From contig NZ_JAQBOC010000088.1 in the NCBI RefSeq assembly GCF_028288225.1, positions 124,001 through 188,000 on the forward strand: a DNA stretch of 64,000 bases, read 5' to 3'. The position numbers and the translations under genes were made by a program. The notes under the pieces were generated by a model. That model worked only from the letters and a program-made list of their open reading frames with translations, searched no databases and was not told the origin of the DNA. This document shows positions 32,917 to 41,635 of the stretch, piece by piece. This DNA comes from Mucilaginibacter sp. (GTDB lineage Bacteria > Bacteroidota > Bacteroidia > Sphingobacteriales > Sphingobacteriaceae). The stretch's first letter is position 1; the number at the start of each line of letters is the position of its first letter.

Positions 32917-35322
32917 ATGAAAAAACTGCTACTGCTACTGCTACTACCACTGCTACTATTCTACTCTTCCTTATCCGCCCAGGAAAAAAATATTTATCAC
33001 AAAGGCTGGGTTGATTTTAATAAGAACGGCAAGATGGATGTATTTGAGGATCCATCCAAAACTATTGATAAACGGATTGACGACCTGCTAAGCCAAATGA
33101 CTGTTGAAGAAAAAACCTGTCAATTGGCAACCTTATACGGTTACAAGCGGGTTTTGAAAGAAGAAATGCCGGCACCATCATGGAAGAACGAGGTTTGGAA
33201 GGATGGCATCGCCAATATTGATGAAGAGCTGAATAACTTAACCTCAAAAACTGATGATGCACCAACACAATTCTCTTTTCCTTATAGCAAACATGCATCG
33301 GCTATAAATACTATTCAAAAATGGTTTGTTGAAGAAACCCGGATGGGCATTCCTGTTGATTTTACCAACGAAGGAATCCACGGGCTTAATCATGACAGGG
33401 CAACTTCCCTGCCCGCTCCTATTTCCATTGGCAGTACCTGGGATAAGGAACTGGTGCGCCGGGCCGGGCAAACCGTTGGCAAAGAGGCAAAAGCCCTTGG
33501 CTACACCAACATCTATGCACCTATATTAGACGTAGCCCGCGATCAGCGCTGGGGCCGGGTAGTTGAAACTTATGGAGAGAACCCATTTTTGATTGCAGAA
33601 TTAGGCAAGCAAATGACACTGGGTATCCAGGAAGAAGGCGTTGCATCAACCTTAAAGCATTTTGCGGTTTACAGCATGCCAAAAGGTGGTCGTGATGGCG
33701 CTGCCCGTACTGATCCGCATGTGGCGCCACGGGAAATGTACCAGCTTTACCTCTACCCTTTTCGCCGGGTGATCCAGGAAGCGCACCCGCTGGGTGTAAT
33801 GAGCAGCTATAACGACTGGAATGGCGAGCCCATTACCGGCAGCTATTACTTTTTAACCGAACTGCTGCGTCAAAAATTTGGCTTTAACGGCTATGTAGTG
33901 TCTGATAGTGAAGCTGTTGAATACCTTTACAGCAAGCATCATGTGGCAGGCGATATTAAAGAGGCCGTGCGCCAGGCTTTTGAAGCCGGCTTAAATGTGC
34001 GTACTAATTTCAGTATGCCTCAAACTTACATAATGCCCCTGCGCGAGCTTTTTAAAGAAGGTAAGATCAATATGAAAACGCTTGATTCCCGCGTGGGTGA
34101 TGTACTGCGGGTTAAGTTTAAGCTTGGTTTGTTTGATGATCCATATGTAAAGGATCCTAAAGCTGCTGATAAAATTGTGCACAGCGAAGCATCTTCGGCT
34201 ATGGGCTTGCAAATGAACCGTGAGGCTATGGTGTTATTAAAAAACCAGGGCAATTTATTACCGTTAAATAAGGCAAATATTAAAAACATACTGATAACCG
34301 GTCCGCTGGCTGCTGAAAAAAATTATGCTACCAGTCGTTACGGACCATCGCATAACCCGGTTACCAATGTGCTCGACGGCATTAAAAACTATGTTGGAAC
34401 CGGTGCAAAGGTTACCTATACCAAGGGCTGTAACATAGTTGACGCCACCTGGCCCGAAAGCGAAATTATTGAAACGCCGCTAACTACACAGGAACAGGCA
34501 GATATTGACTCCGCTGTTACAGCAGCTAAAAAAGCTGATGTGGTGGTCGCGGTAGTTGGCGAGGATGTGGAGCGCGTGGGCGAAAGCCTTTCGCGCACTG
34601 GCTTAAACCTGCCCGGTCGCCAGCTTAAGTTGATCCGGGCTTTGCAAGCTACCGGTAAACCTGTTGTTATGGTAATGATAAACGGGCAGCCGCTTACTAT
34701 AAACTGGGAAAACAAATACGTACCTGCCATATTAGAAGCATGGTTTCCCGGTCCTGAAAGCGGGAAAGTTATTGCTGAAACCTTATTTGGTGACAATAAT
34801 CCCGGTGGCAAGCTTTCTATTACTTTTCCTAAAACAACGGGGCAACTGGAGTTTAATTTTCCGTTTAAACCCGGATCACAAGCCGGACAGGGCGGTGCGA
34901 ACAGCTGGGGTAAAACCAGCGTTAACGGCGCTTTATATCCCTTTGGTTATGGCTTAAGTTATACCACGTTTGCCTATGATAATTTGCAGGTGTCGCCGGA
35001 AAAAGAAAATCAGCAGGGCGATGTAACTGTGACAGTTGATGTGACCAATACCGGTCAGCGCAAAGGCGATGATGTGGTGCAGCTTTATATAAAACAGGAG
35101 ATCAGCAGTGTTACCGTTTATGAGTATGACTTGCGCGGCTTTGAGCGCATCAGCCTTAATCCCGGCGAAAGGAAAACCGTTAAATTCATTCTGCACCCTG
35201 ATGACCTTGCCATCCTTGATAAAAACATGAACTGGACAGTTGAGCCGGGGAAATTTATGGTGATGATAGGGCAATCATCTGAGGATATTAAACTGAAGAC
35301 GGAGTTTGAGGTGATAAAGTGA
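32917..35322 (+). CDS. Glycoside hydrolase family 3 (beta-glucosidase/beta-xylosidase type)
   Basis: 801 residues. The signal peptide (1-21) is unusual: its leucine run is coded by a CTACTG microsatellite. Domain order: N-terminal (alpha/beta)8 domain with YAPILDVARDQRWGRVVETY, LKHFAVYS (KHF at 247-249) and the nucleophile Asp330 in YVVSDSEAVEY; alpha/beta sandwich (about 400-640) with VVGEDVERVGES and GLNLPGRQ; Fn3-like domain at the C-terminus (about 690-800). The stretch DFNKNGKMDVFEDP resembles an EF-hand-like calcium loop typical of this Bacteroidota subgroup. It trims beta-linked glucose or xylose in the periplasm. The stop TGA is overlapped by a GATGTGCGGAT word repeat. A ROK regulator follows after 607 bases. 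Confidence 0.93.
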   Translation: MKKLLLLLLLPLLLFYSSLSAQEKNIYHKGWVDFNKNGKMDVFEDPSKTIDKRIDDLLSQMTVEEKTCQLATLYGYKRVLKEEMPAPSWKNEVWKDGIANIDEELNNLTSKTDDAPTQFSFPYSKHASAINTIQKWFVEETRMGIPVDFTNEGIHGLNHDRATSLPAPISIGSTWDKELVRRAGQTVGKEAKALGYTNIYAPILDVARDQRWGRVVETYGENPFLIAELGKQMTLGIQEEGVASTLKHFAVYSMPKGGRDGAARTDPHVAPREMYQLYLYPFRRVIQEAHPLGVMSSYNDWNGEPITGSYYFLTELLRQKFGFNGYVVSDSEAVEYLYSKHHVAGDIKEAVRQAFEAGLNVRTNFSMPQTYIMPLRELFKEGKINMKTLDSRVGDVLRVKFKLGLFDDPYVKDPKAADKIVHSEASSAMGLQMNREAMVLLKNQGNLLPLNKANIKNILITGPLAAEKNYATSRYGPSHNPVTNVLDGIKNYVGTGAKVTYTKGCNIVDATWPESEIIETPLTTQEQADIDSAVTAAKKADVVVAVVGEDVERVGESLSRTGLNLPGRQLKLIRALQATGKPVVMVMINGQPLTINWENKYVPAILEAWFPGPESGKVIAETLFGDNNPGGKLSITFPKTTGQLEFNFPFKPGSQAGQGGANSWGKTSVNGALYPFGYGLSYTTFAYDNLQVSPEKENQQGDVTVTVDVTNTGQRKGDDVVQLYIKQEISSVTVYEYDLRGFERISLNPGERKTVKFILHPDDLAILDKNMNWTVEPGKFMVMIGQSSEDIKLKTEFEVIK

Positions 35323-35488
35323 TGTGAGGATTTTGGATGTGCGGATTTATTGAATGCGGAAGTCGGAATGCCGATTGCGGAATGGGGGAAATTTGAAGAT
35401 TGGTTGATTTGAAGATTTGAAAATAAAAAGCGTCGGATTGTCAAAAAAATTGCAAGCGGCATCAGTTAGCGCAATAACCAATTTTCAT

Positions 35489-35556
35489 GCACCATAGGTG
35501 CAAAATATCGGTAGAAACAAATAATCACCCCCATTTTTTTCGCCGTAGGTGCAAAA
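35489..35556. repeat. Paired TAGGTGCAAAA repeat
   Basis: The first copy at 35495-35505 is part of the palindrome GCACCATAGGTGC; the second is at 35546-35556, 51 bases on. Between them lies aatatcggtagaaacaaata. Both point the same way. Confidence 0.55.
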
Positions 35557-35633
35557 CTTATGTTTGTGGTGAAAATAAATCATTTTGCAATGAATAAGCC
35601 CCTAAGTTGTTCACCTCGAAAAATCAATCCATC

Positions 35634-35659
35634 GCAGGGTCCTTTATGAGAGAGCCTGC
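35634..35659. repeat. GCAGGGTCC hairpin, copy 2
   Basis: gcagggtcctttatgagaga followed by gcctgc. It matches 3501-3526 (gcagggtcctctatgagaga then ccctgc) with two changes, one of which would weaken the stem here. Confidence 0.6.
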
Positions 35660-35817
35660 AGGAACAAAAAAATAATTATTAACTCAACAACCTCAAATAC
35701 AGCTATTTGTATTAAATTTATATTTTCATTCAAAGCTGCCTAAATCCATTTTGCCAGTTTTAGGAGCACTTTTTTATACGCCCAAAACAGCGTTTTTTCA
35801 TAGAAAATTCATTTTTG

Positions 35818-35825
35818 TAACTTTG
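35818..35825 (+). promoter_or_regulatory. Possible -7 box (TAACTTTG) for the ROK gene
   Basis: Fits TAnnTTTG and sits 104 bases before the ATG at 35930, leaving a long leader. No clear -33 TTG upstream. Tentative. Confidence 0.35.
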
Positions 35826-35929
35826 TTATGCTTATTTCTCCTTGTAAGTTTATTCATTTTACTTATTTTTAGAAGATAAAATAAACCTGTCGCATTGCGG
35901 CTGATTAGCTTGTAACCCTATATTATTGA

Positions 35930-37144
35930 ATGGAACTTAAAACTAAAAGTGTGAAAGGCATGCAGCTAAAGCACATGATAACCAAATGCCTTTACTTTGA
36001 TAAGGCAATGTCATGTGCCGAGCTAAGCGAGTTATTTGATAAAAGTATTCCTTCAATAGCTAAAGCACTTAATGAATTAATTGAAAAAGGCTTTGTAGTT
36101 GAACAAGGCTACGCACCCTCAAGCGGTGGCCGCCGACCGTTAATGTATGCCATTAATGCCGATGCTATGTATATACTTGCTATTGCTATGGACCAGATAA
36201 ACACCCGCATTCAGCTGGTTGACCTGCGAAATCAGCCAGTTGCCGATATGATGATGCTTGAGTTAAAGCTTTCGGGAAATGATTATGCACTACATACTTT
36301 AGTTGAGCATATTAACCGGTACCTTGACAATTGCGGCATATTAAGAGAAAAAATTACGGGAATAGGAATAGGCATGCCGGGCTTTATTGACCCTGCTAAA
36401 GGAATAAATTACACCTACCTTAAAACAGGCGACAAAAGCTTATCGCAATATATTGCTGATGAAACAGGCCTGCCAACTTATATTGATAATGATTCGAGCC
36501 TGATAGCCCTGGCCGAACAAAAATTCGGGATAGCCAAATGGCAAAAGGAAGTTATGGTAATAAACCTTAGCTGGGGTATTGGTTTGGGAATGATTGTTAA
36601 CGGCGAACTGTTCAGGGGTCGCAACGGGTTTGCGGGGGAGTTTAGCCACATTCCGCTGTCAGAAGATGGTGCGCTATGTGATTGCGGTAAAAGGGGCTGT
36701 TTAGAGGCCGAAGCCTCGATGTTATTTGTATCAACCAAGGCAATTGAAGGGATTAAACAGGGCCGGATTACCAGCCTTAAGCTTGTTGGCGATGCACAAA
36801 GCAAGCAAACGGGCGATGCTATAATGACCGCCGCCAATTACGGCGACCAGTTTGCAATTGAATTATTCTCTGATTCCGGCTATAAAATTGGTAAGGCCCT
36901 GGCTATTTTAATCCACATTATGAACCCACAGGCTATAGTTTTGAGCGGCCGTGGGGCAAAAGTTGGTAAAATACTATTAGCTCCAATTCAGCAGGCGCTG
37001 CATAAATATTGTATCCCCCGCCTTTCAGGCGGAACCGAGCTGCTGATATCTGAGCTGGGTTTTGATGCCGAGCTTATAGGCGCAGCCATACTGGTAATGG
37101 AAAACTTTGATAAAGAAGTAATGAACCAGCTGGTGAGTATTTAA
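35930..37144 (+). CDS. ROK family transcriptional regulator
   Basis: 404 residues. The N-terminus (about 1-65) is a winged helix-turn-helix (CAELSELFDKSIPSIAKALN, then LIEKGFVVEQ) and the rest is a ROK/sugar-kinase domain: IGIGMPGFIDPAKG, NDSSLIALAEQKFG and the zinc-binding CDCGKRGCLE. This NagC/XylR/Mlc-type layout represses sugar-use genes and is released by a sugar or sugar phosphate. It lies 607 bases downstream of the GH3 gene and could control it, but no operator is evident. Just one base separates its stop from the next gene. Confidence 0.9.
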   Translation: MELKTKSVKGMQLKHMITKCLYFDKAMSCAELSELFDKSIPSIAKALNELIEKGFVVEQGYAPSSGGRRPLMYAINADAMYILAIAMDQINTRIQLVDLRNQPVADMMMLELKLSGNDYALHTLVEHINRYLDNCGILREKITGIGIGMPGFIDPAKGINYTYLKTGDKSLSQYIADETGLPTYIDNDSSLIALAEQKFGIAKWQKEVMVINLSWGIGLGMIVNGELFRGRNGFAGEFSHIPLSEDGALCDCGKRGCLEAEASMLFVSTKAIEGIKQGRITSLKLVGDAQSKQTGDAIMTAANYGDQFAIELFSDSGYKIGKALAILIHIMNPQAIVLSGRGAKVGKILLAPIQQALHKYCIPRLSGGTELLISELGFDAELIGAAILVMENFDKEVMNQLVSI

Positions 37145-37145
37145 T

Positions 37146-37496
37146 ATGCTCCGCGCAATTGACAGCTTTTTTTTAAACAAGGATGAGCCGGTAAAAGGCT
37201 GCCTGTTGTTTTTAAGGGAGTATCTCATCAATTACAATGCTGCTATTACCGAGACCTGGAAATACGGGATGCCTTTTTACTGTTATCAGGGTAAAATGTT
37301 TTGTTACTTATGGGTTCATAAAAAAACGCATAATCCCTATCTTGGCATTGTTGAAGGTAAAAAGATTGAGCACCCGCTATTAATAATTGAGAAACGTGCA
37401 CGAATGAAAATAATGCAGATAGTTCCTGAACAGGATATCCCTGTTGAGGCGATCAATGAAATCCTGGGGATGGCTATCAAGCTTTATCACGACTAA
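37146..37496 (+). CDS. DUF1801 domain protein
   Basis: 116 residues, soluble. It matches the DUF1801 (YdhG-like) pattern: LLFLREYLINYNAAITETWK, then YGMPFYCYQGKMFCYL, HNPYLGIVEGKKIEHP and a C-terminal helix PVEAINEILGMAIKLYHD. The fold resembles iron-sulfur/frataxin-like small domains; no enzymatic role is proven. It starts one base after the ROK stop, so it is in the same transcript. Confidence 0.82.
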   Translation: MLRAIDSFFLNKDEPVKGCLLFLREYLINYNAAITETWKYGMPFYCYQGKMFCYLWVHKKTHNPYLGIVEGKKIEHPLLIIEKRARMKIMQIVPEQDIPVEAINEILGMAIKLYHD

Positions 37497-37508
37497 TCTT
37501 ATTTAACC

Positions 37509-37973
37509 ATGCAAATTAAAAGAATAACATCCGCAGAATATAACCTGGTGATTGCACTTTTTAATGACTACCGGGTGTTTTATAAGCAGGAACCAGACAT
37601 GGCTGTAGCCGAAAATTATATAAAAGCCCGGTTGCAAAACAATGAATCGGTAATTTTTGTGGCTTTGGTTGATGTTGACAGCGAACCGGTACCCGCAGGC
37701 TTTACCCAGCTATACCCTCGCTTATCATCAGTAAGGGCGACAAAAAACTGGCTGCTTAATGACCTGTATGTAAGTACAAATTTCCGCAGGCAAGGCATCG
37801 GCGAAGCATTAATAAAAACAGCTATGGATTTTGCTAAGAACGACGGTGCAACTTTTATTAAACTGGAAACGGCCATTGATAATTATACAGCCCAAAGCCT
37901 TTATGAAGCAATAGGTTTTATAAAACAAGAAGCAGGCACCTCGTCTTTTACTTACCAGGCAGAACTTAAATAA
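37509..37973 (+). CDS. GNAT family N-acetyltransferase
   Basis: 154 residues, cytoplasmic. The GNAT acetyl-CoA motif A is LNDLYVSTNFRRQGIGEALI (R-R-Q-G-I-G), preceded by VPAGFTQLYPRL and followed by ATFIKLETAIDNYTAQSLYE and AIGFIKQEAG, the typical C-terminal half. The acceptor is unknown. It lies 12 bases after the DUF1801 gene in what looks like a four-gene run with ROK and the HAD enzyme. Confidence 0.9.
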   Translation: MQIKRITSAEYNLVIALFNDYRVFYKQEPDMAVAENYIKARLQNNESVIFVALVDVDSEPVPAGFTQLYPRLSSVRATKNWLLNDLYVSTNFRRQGIGEALIKTAMDFAKNDGATFIKLETAIDNYTAQSLYEAIGFIKQEAGTSSFTYQAELK

Positions 37974-38013
37974 TAATTTGGCCTTCCATCAATTCAATAA
38001 ATTAAACAGAACA

Positions 38014-38646
38014 ATGCAAAAACCAGACAGCCTGATATTTGATATGGACGGAACCCTTTGGGATGCCGTTGATACCTATGCCGAATCGTGGAATGTGATA
38101 TTCAGGGAAATGGGTATTGATATAACTGTTACCCGCGAAGAACTGGCGAAGATGGTGGGTATGGAAGGCCGGAAAGTGATAGGCCATATTATGCCTGATT
38201 TTGACGATGAGAAACGCCAGGCCATATATGCAATTGTAAATGAAAGGCGCCGGATGCTGTTGCCCCGGATGGGCGGCATTTTATATGATGGTGTGAAAGA
38301 AGGACTGCCTCAGCTGGCAAAAAAATATTCCATATTTATTTTAAGCAATTGTGCCAAAGGGATCATCCCCCTGTTTATTGAATGGGCCGGTATTGATGAA
38401 CATATAACTGATGAGCTTGCCCATGGCGTTAACTTTATGCCTAAAAATCACAATATTAAATTATTGATGGAGCAACATGGCCTTAAAAACCCGGTTTACA
38501 TTGGCGATACTGCCGGCGACGGCGAGGAAAGCCGGAAGGCCGGTGTTCCGTTTGTATTTGTGAGCTATGGTTTTGGTGATACTAATGATTATGATGTAAA
38601 GTTTGATGATTTTAAATCGCTTACGGATTATTTTATGGAGCTGTAG
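38014..38646 (+). CDS. HAD-family hydrolase (phosphoglycolate phosphatase-like)
   Basis: 210 residues from ATG 38014 (MQKPDSLIFDMDGTLWDAV); the in-frame TTG at 37978 lies in the gap after the GNAT gene and is unlikely. HAD motifs: I is FDMDGTLWD (two aspartates), II is FILSNCAKG, III is the lysine in FMPKNHNIK, IV is YIGDTAGDGEESR. The cap domain lies at about 17-90. It dephosphorylates a small phosphate such as 2-phosphoglycolate or a sugar phosphate. It lies 40 bases after the GNAT stop, likely in one operon. Confidence 0.9.
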   Translation: MQKPDSLIFDMDGTLWDAVDTYAESWNVIFREMGIDITVTREELAKMVGMEGRKVIGHIMPDFDDEKRQAIYAIVNERRRMLLPRMGGILYDGVKEGLPQLAKKYSIFILSNCAKGIIPLFIEWAGIDEHITDELAHGVNFMPKNHNIKLLMEQHGLKNPVYIGDTAGDGEESRKAGVPFVFVSYGFGDTNDYDVKFDDFKSLTDYFMEL

Positions 38647-38727
38647 TCGTCGAAATAATATTGAACACTGAATTTTGAATAATGAATGTTGAAGTGAGCT
38701 CTTACCTCGGCATTCGATATTAAAACT

Positions 38728-40212
38728 CTATACATTTTCAGGCAAGGTAAAATAAAAAGTTGCACCCATGTCCTCTTCACTTTCAACGCCGATGGTGCCT
38801 TTATGCCGCTGAATGATCTCGCTTGCAAGATACAGGCCAATGCCAAAGCCTGAAATATTTTTCACCTTATCACTTTCAACCCGGTAAAAGCGCTGAAATA
38901 GTTTTTCCTGGTCTCTTGGTTTAATACCAATACCTTTATCAGTAACCGAAACCCTAATACTATCATTCTGTTGAGCGCTTGTTACTGATATAGGTGTTCC
39001 CTTATCAGAATATTTGAAAGCATTACTTAAAAAATTGCTAATCACCTGGCTAATTTTTTCACTATCGGCGCTTACAGTCAGCTCCTTTTTTTGTACAAAT
39101 TCTATTTTGCGGCTGGCGCTTAAAAGGCTTGTTTCGGCAATAGTATCTTCAATTACCTTATTTATATCAAATGTTGTTATTTTAAGCTGAAGCTTTCCTG
39201 ATTCCAGTTTTGAGAGATCTAAAAAAGCATGGATCAAATCAGTCATTTTATTTACCTGGTTACCGGTTTTTAACAAGATGTTATTTACAAAGTCATCGTT
39301 TGATGCACTTAGTTTTTTAGCCAATATTTGTACATAGGCTTTTATTGAGGTTAAAGGTGTTTTAAGCTCATGACTTGCCATGGCGATAAAATCGTTTTTC
39401 CTTATCTCATCACACTTGCTATCTGTAATATCTATAACTGTTCCCAGCATCCTAAACGGAGAATTTTTATCATCATAAATAACAATCCCCTGTATTTTTA
39501 TCCAGCGAAGCGAACCATCAGGCCAATATATTCTTACCTCATATACGTAGTTTCCTTTAGTTAAGGCCTCATGATATGCCGGGATAGCAATATTGTTAAG
39601 GTCATCGGCATCAAGCTGTGTTTGCAGCTCTGGCAAACTTAAAACTTTACCCGGTAAATGACCAAATATTTCGGCCATCCTGGCAGAGGATATAAAAGTT
39701 TGATCTTGTAAACCCAAATCCCAGGTGGCCATTGCAGCGGCCTCGGTAGCCAGGCGCAATCGGTATTCATTTTCAATTACTGCCTGCCTTGCGTTTATTT
39801 CTTTAGTAATATCAACAACGGTATTTAATATGTAGGCAACATTATTATCAGCATTTAAAATTGGGGTATTATTGCATGACCAATACTTTATCTCCGCAGT
39901 TTTTTTATCCGGGTCATATACATCAAAACGATAGGTTGGCACATCAATTTTTTGCCTTGTTTCAACTACTTTGTTAAAAACATTCCGTGCATTTGTATCG
40001 TCAGTAAGTGTTTTATCCTCAGGGAAAGCTTCAAAAAAGCCTTTTCCCAGTATTGCTTCTCTTTTGCTTGACGTAACTTCAAGGTAGCTATCGCTTACGG
40101 CAACTATAGTAAAGCACGGCGCATCCCCCTTAACTAATAAGGAGCCCGGCGATTTTTCAAATACCACCTTAAAAATATCGGCAGGTAAATCGGGCGGTAA
40201 ATTGGTGCTCAT
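38728..40212 (-). CDS. PAS-domain sensor histidine kinase
   Basis: 494 residues from ATG 40212 (MSTNLPPDLPADIFKVVFEK); the longer frame adds a non-conserved leader. It has no membrane segment. Two PAS domains (about 10-130 with AVSDSYLEVTSSKREAILGK, and about 135-255 with PAC motifs such as VYEVRIYWPDGSLRWIKIQG) precede a HisKA domain with the phospho-accepting His in MASHELKTPLTSIKAY, then HATPase_c with N-box FLSNAFKYSD, G1 VTDKGIGI and G2 GFGIGLYLASEI. A soluble orphan kinase, probably sensing an internal or redox signal; no response regulator is next to it. Confidence 0.9.
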   Translation of the reverse strand: MSTNLPPDLPADIFKVVFEKSPGSLLVKGDAPCFTIVAVSDSYLEVTSSKREAILGKGFFEAFPEDKTLTDDTNARNVFNKVVETRQKIDVPTYRFDVYDPDKKTAEIKYWSCNNTPILNADNNVAYILNTVVDITKEINARQAVIENEYRLRLATEAAAMATWDLGLQDQTFISSARMAEIFGHLPGKVLSLPELQTQLDADDLNNIAIPAYHEALTKGNYVYEVRIYWPDGSLRWIKIQGIVIYDDKNSPFRMLGTVIDITDSKCDEIRKNDFIAMASHELKTPLTSIKAYVQILAKKLSASNDDFVNNILLKTGNQVNKMTDLIHAFLDLSKLESGKLQLKITTFDINKVIEDTIAETSLLSASRKIEFVQKKELTVSADSEKISQVISNFLSNAFKYSDKGTPISVTSAQQNDSIRVSVTDKGIGIKPRDQEKLFQRFYRVESDKVKNISGFGIGLYLASEIIQRHKGTIGVESEEDMGATFYFTLPENV

Positions 40213-40342
40213 TGTTATAGTATCAGCCTTACAATTAAAAACATGAAAGTAAGCAGATATACTGTAAAGCAAAAGTAATTTGACGACAAGTTTTACAATA
40301 AGTCAAATAAACAGCTTATCTTCAACCTATCACCCTTTTTAT

Positions 40343-41635
40343 ATGAAAAGACGAACCGAGACTGTTGCTAAAATTAAAGGGTTTTGGCGCATCCTTGGGC
40401 CGGGGCTTATAACCGGCGCTGCTGATGATGATCCCTCAGGCATTGCAACTTATTCACAAACAGGTGCTCAGTTTGGTTACGGCCAATTGTGGACCGCTCT
40501 TTACATGCTCCCTTTAATGACCGCTGTGCAGGAAGCTTGTGCACGCATAGGTTTGGTTACCGGTAAAGGTATTACTACCATAGTTAAGGAGCGGTACGGT
40601 CGCGGCGTCTTGTATTCGGTAGTAACACTTGTTGTTATTGCCAATGTTATCAATATAGGTGCAGACCTAGGGGCAATGGCCTCTGCCGCGCAGTTGCTTA
40701 TACCGGTTCCATTTGTTGTGCTTACATTAATATTCACCACTATTATATTAATGCTTGAGGTATTTACCAATTATAAAGTTTATTCAAAAATTTTAAAGTG
40801 GCTGGCCATAACCTTACTGGCGTATCCTATAACCCTGTTCATAGTACATCAACCATGGGGCACAATTTTGAAGGCATCGGTAGTACCTCATTTCGAGTTT
40901 TCGTTTGCCTTCTTTTTTATTATAACGGGTGTATTAGGTACTACCATTTCGCCTTATATGCTCTTTTGGGAAGCATCGCAGGAGGTTGAAGAAGACAACA
41001 AAAAACATTTATTAAATGGCAGCAAACCAAATGTAAGCATGATAAGTATCCACCGAATGCGGCTGGATAATACCTTCGGGATGATATTTTCAGAGTTTGC
41101 TACTTGGAGCATTATTGTAGTAGGGGCTACAGTTTTGCATAACAGCGGTGTACACGATGTTAAAACCGCCGCTGATGCTGCAAGAGCCATTGAGCCGCTG
41201 GTTCATAGTTTTCCGCATGCGGGTTTTTTGTCAAAGCTTATTTTTTCTATCGGCATTATTGGCCTGGGAATGCTGGCTATCCCAGTGCTTTCAGGCTCAG
41301 CAGCTTACTCTGTTGCCGAAGCATTTAACTGGCATGCCAGCTTAAATTTAAAGTTTAACAAAGCCAAAGGTTTTTATATAATCATTATTGCAGCTACGGT
41401 TGTTGGGTTGATATTAAACTTTATAGGCATTGATCCCGTAAAGGCATTGGTGTATGCAGCTGTGTTAAACGGTGTGGCAGCAGTTCCGCTTTTATTTTTA
41501 GTGATTAAAATTTCGGGCAATGAAAAAATAATGGGCGAATTTAAAAGTGGCTGGCTTTCAAAAACTATCCTTTGGATAACATTTGGAGCTATGGGGGCCG
41601 CGGCTGTTACTATGTTTTATACTATATTAGGGTAG
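40343..41635 (+). CDS. Nramp-like divalent metal transporter (divergent metal site)
   Basis: 430 residues from ATG 40343 (MKRRTETVAK); the TTG at 40280 adds an unconserved leader. Eleven membrane helices. Helix 1 reads PGLITGAADDDPSGIATYSQ (DPSG at 30-33), where classical Nramp has DPGN. Helix 6 reads LGTTISPYMLFWEASQEVEE, where classical Nramp has a Met-Pro-His motif whose methionine selects transition metals. Both signatures are thus changed, resembling the Nramp-related group that carries Mg2+ or Mn2+ rather than Fe2+. Inference only. It is convergent with the DUF2063 gene of the MNIO operon, and the last 14 bases overlap. Confidence 0.85.
   Translation: MKRRTETVAKIKGFWRILGPGLITGAADDDPSGIATYSQTGAQFGYGQLWTALYMLPLMTAVQEACARIGLVTGKGITTIVKERYGRGVLYSVVTLVVIANVINIGADLGAMASAAQLLIPVPFVVLTLIFTTIILMLEVFTNYKVYSKILKWLAITLLAYPITLFIVHQPWGTILKASVVPHFEFSFAFFFIITGVLGTTISPYMLFWEASQEVEEDNKKHLLNGSKPNVSMISIHRMRLDNTFGMIFSEFATWSIIVVGATVLHNSGVHDVKTAADAARAIEPLVHSFPHAGFLSKLIFSIGIIGLGMLAIPVLSGSAAYSVAEAFNWHASLNLKFNKAKGFYIIIIAATVVGLILNFIGIDPVKALVYAAVLNGVAAVPLLFLVIKISGNEKIMGEFKSGWLSKTILWITFGAMGAAAVTMFYTILG

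Larger units (their letters stand above)
35323..35929. other. Gene-free gap of 607 bases, repeat-rich
   Basis: In order: the word repeat gatgtgaggattttggatgtgcgg (35321-35348, given in parts: gatgtgaggattttg, gatgtgcgg); cggaagtcggaatgccg and gattgcggaatg (35357-35385); a short hairpin GCACC-ATA-GGTGC (35489-35501) whose TAGGTGCAAAA end recurs at 35546-35556; the GCAGGGTCC hairpin (35634-35659); and an AT-rich promoter area with TAACTTTG at 35818-35825. No protein-like frame was seen. Confidence 0.7.

Noticed and set aside
34416..34811. 131-codon minus-strand frame
   Set aside because: Antisense to the GH3 gene's second domain; serine/threonine-rich shadow composition.
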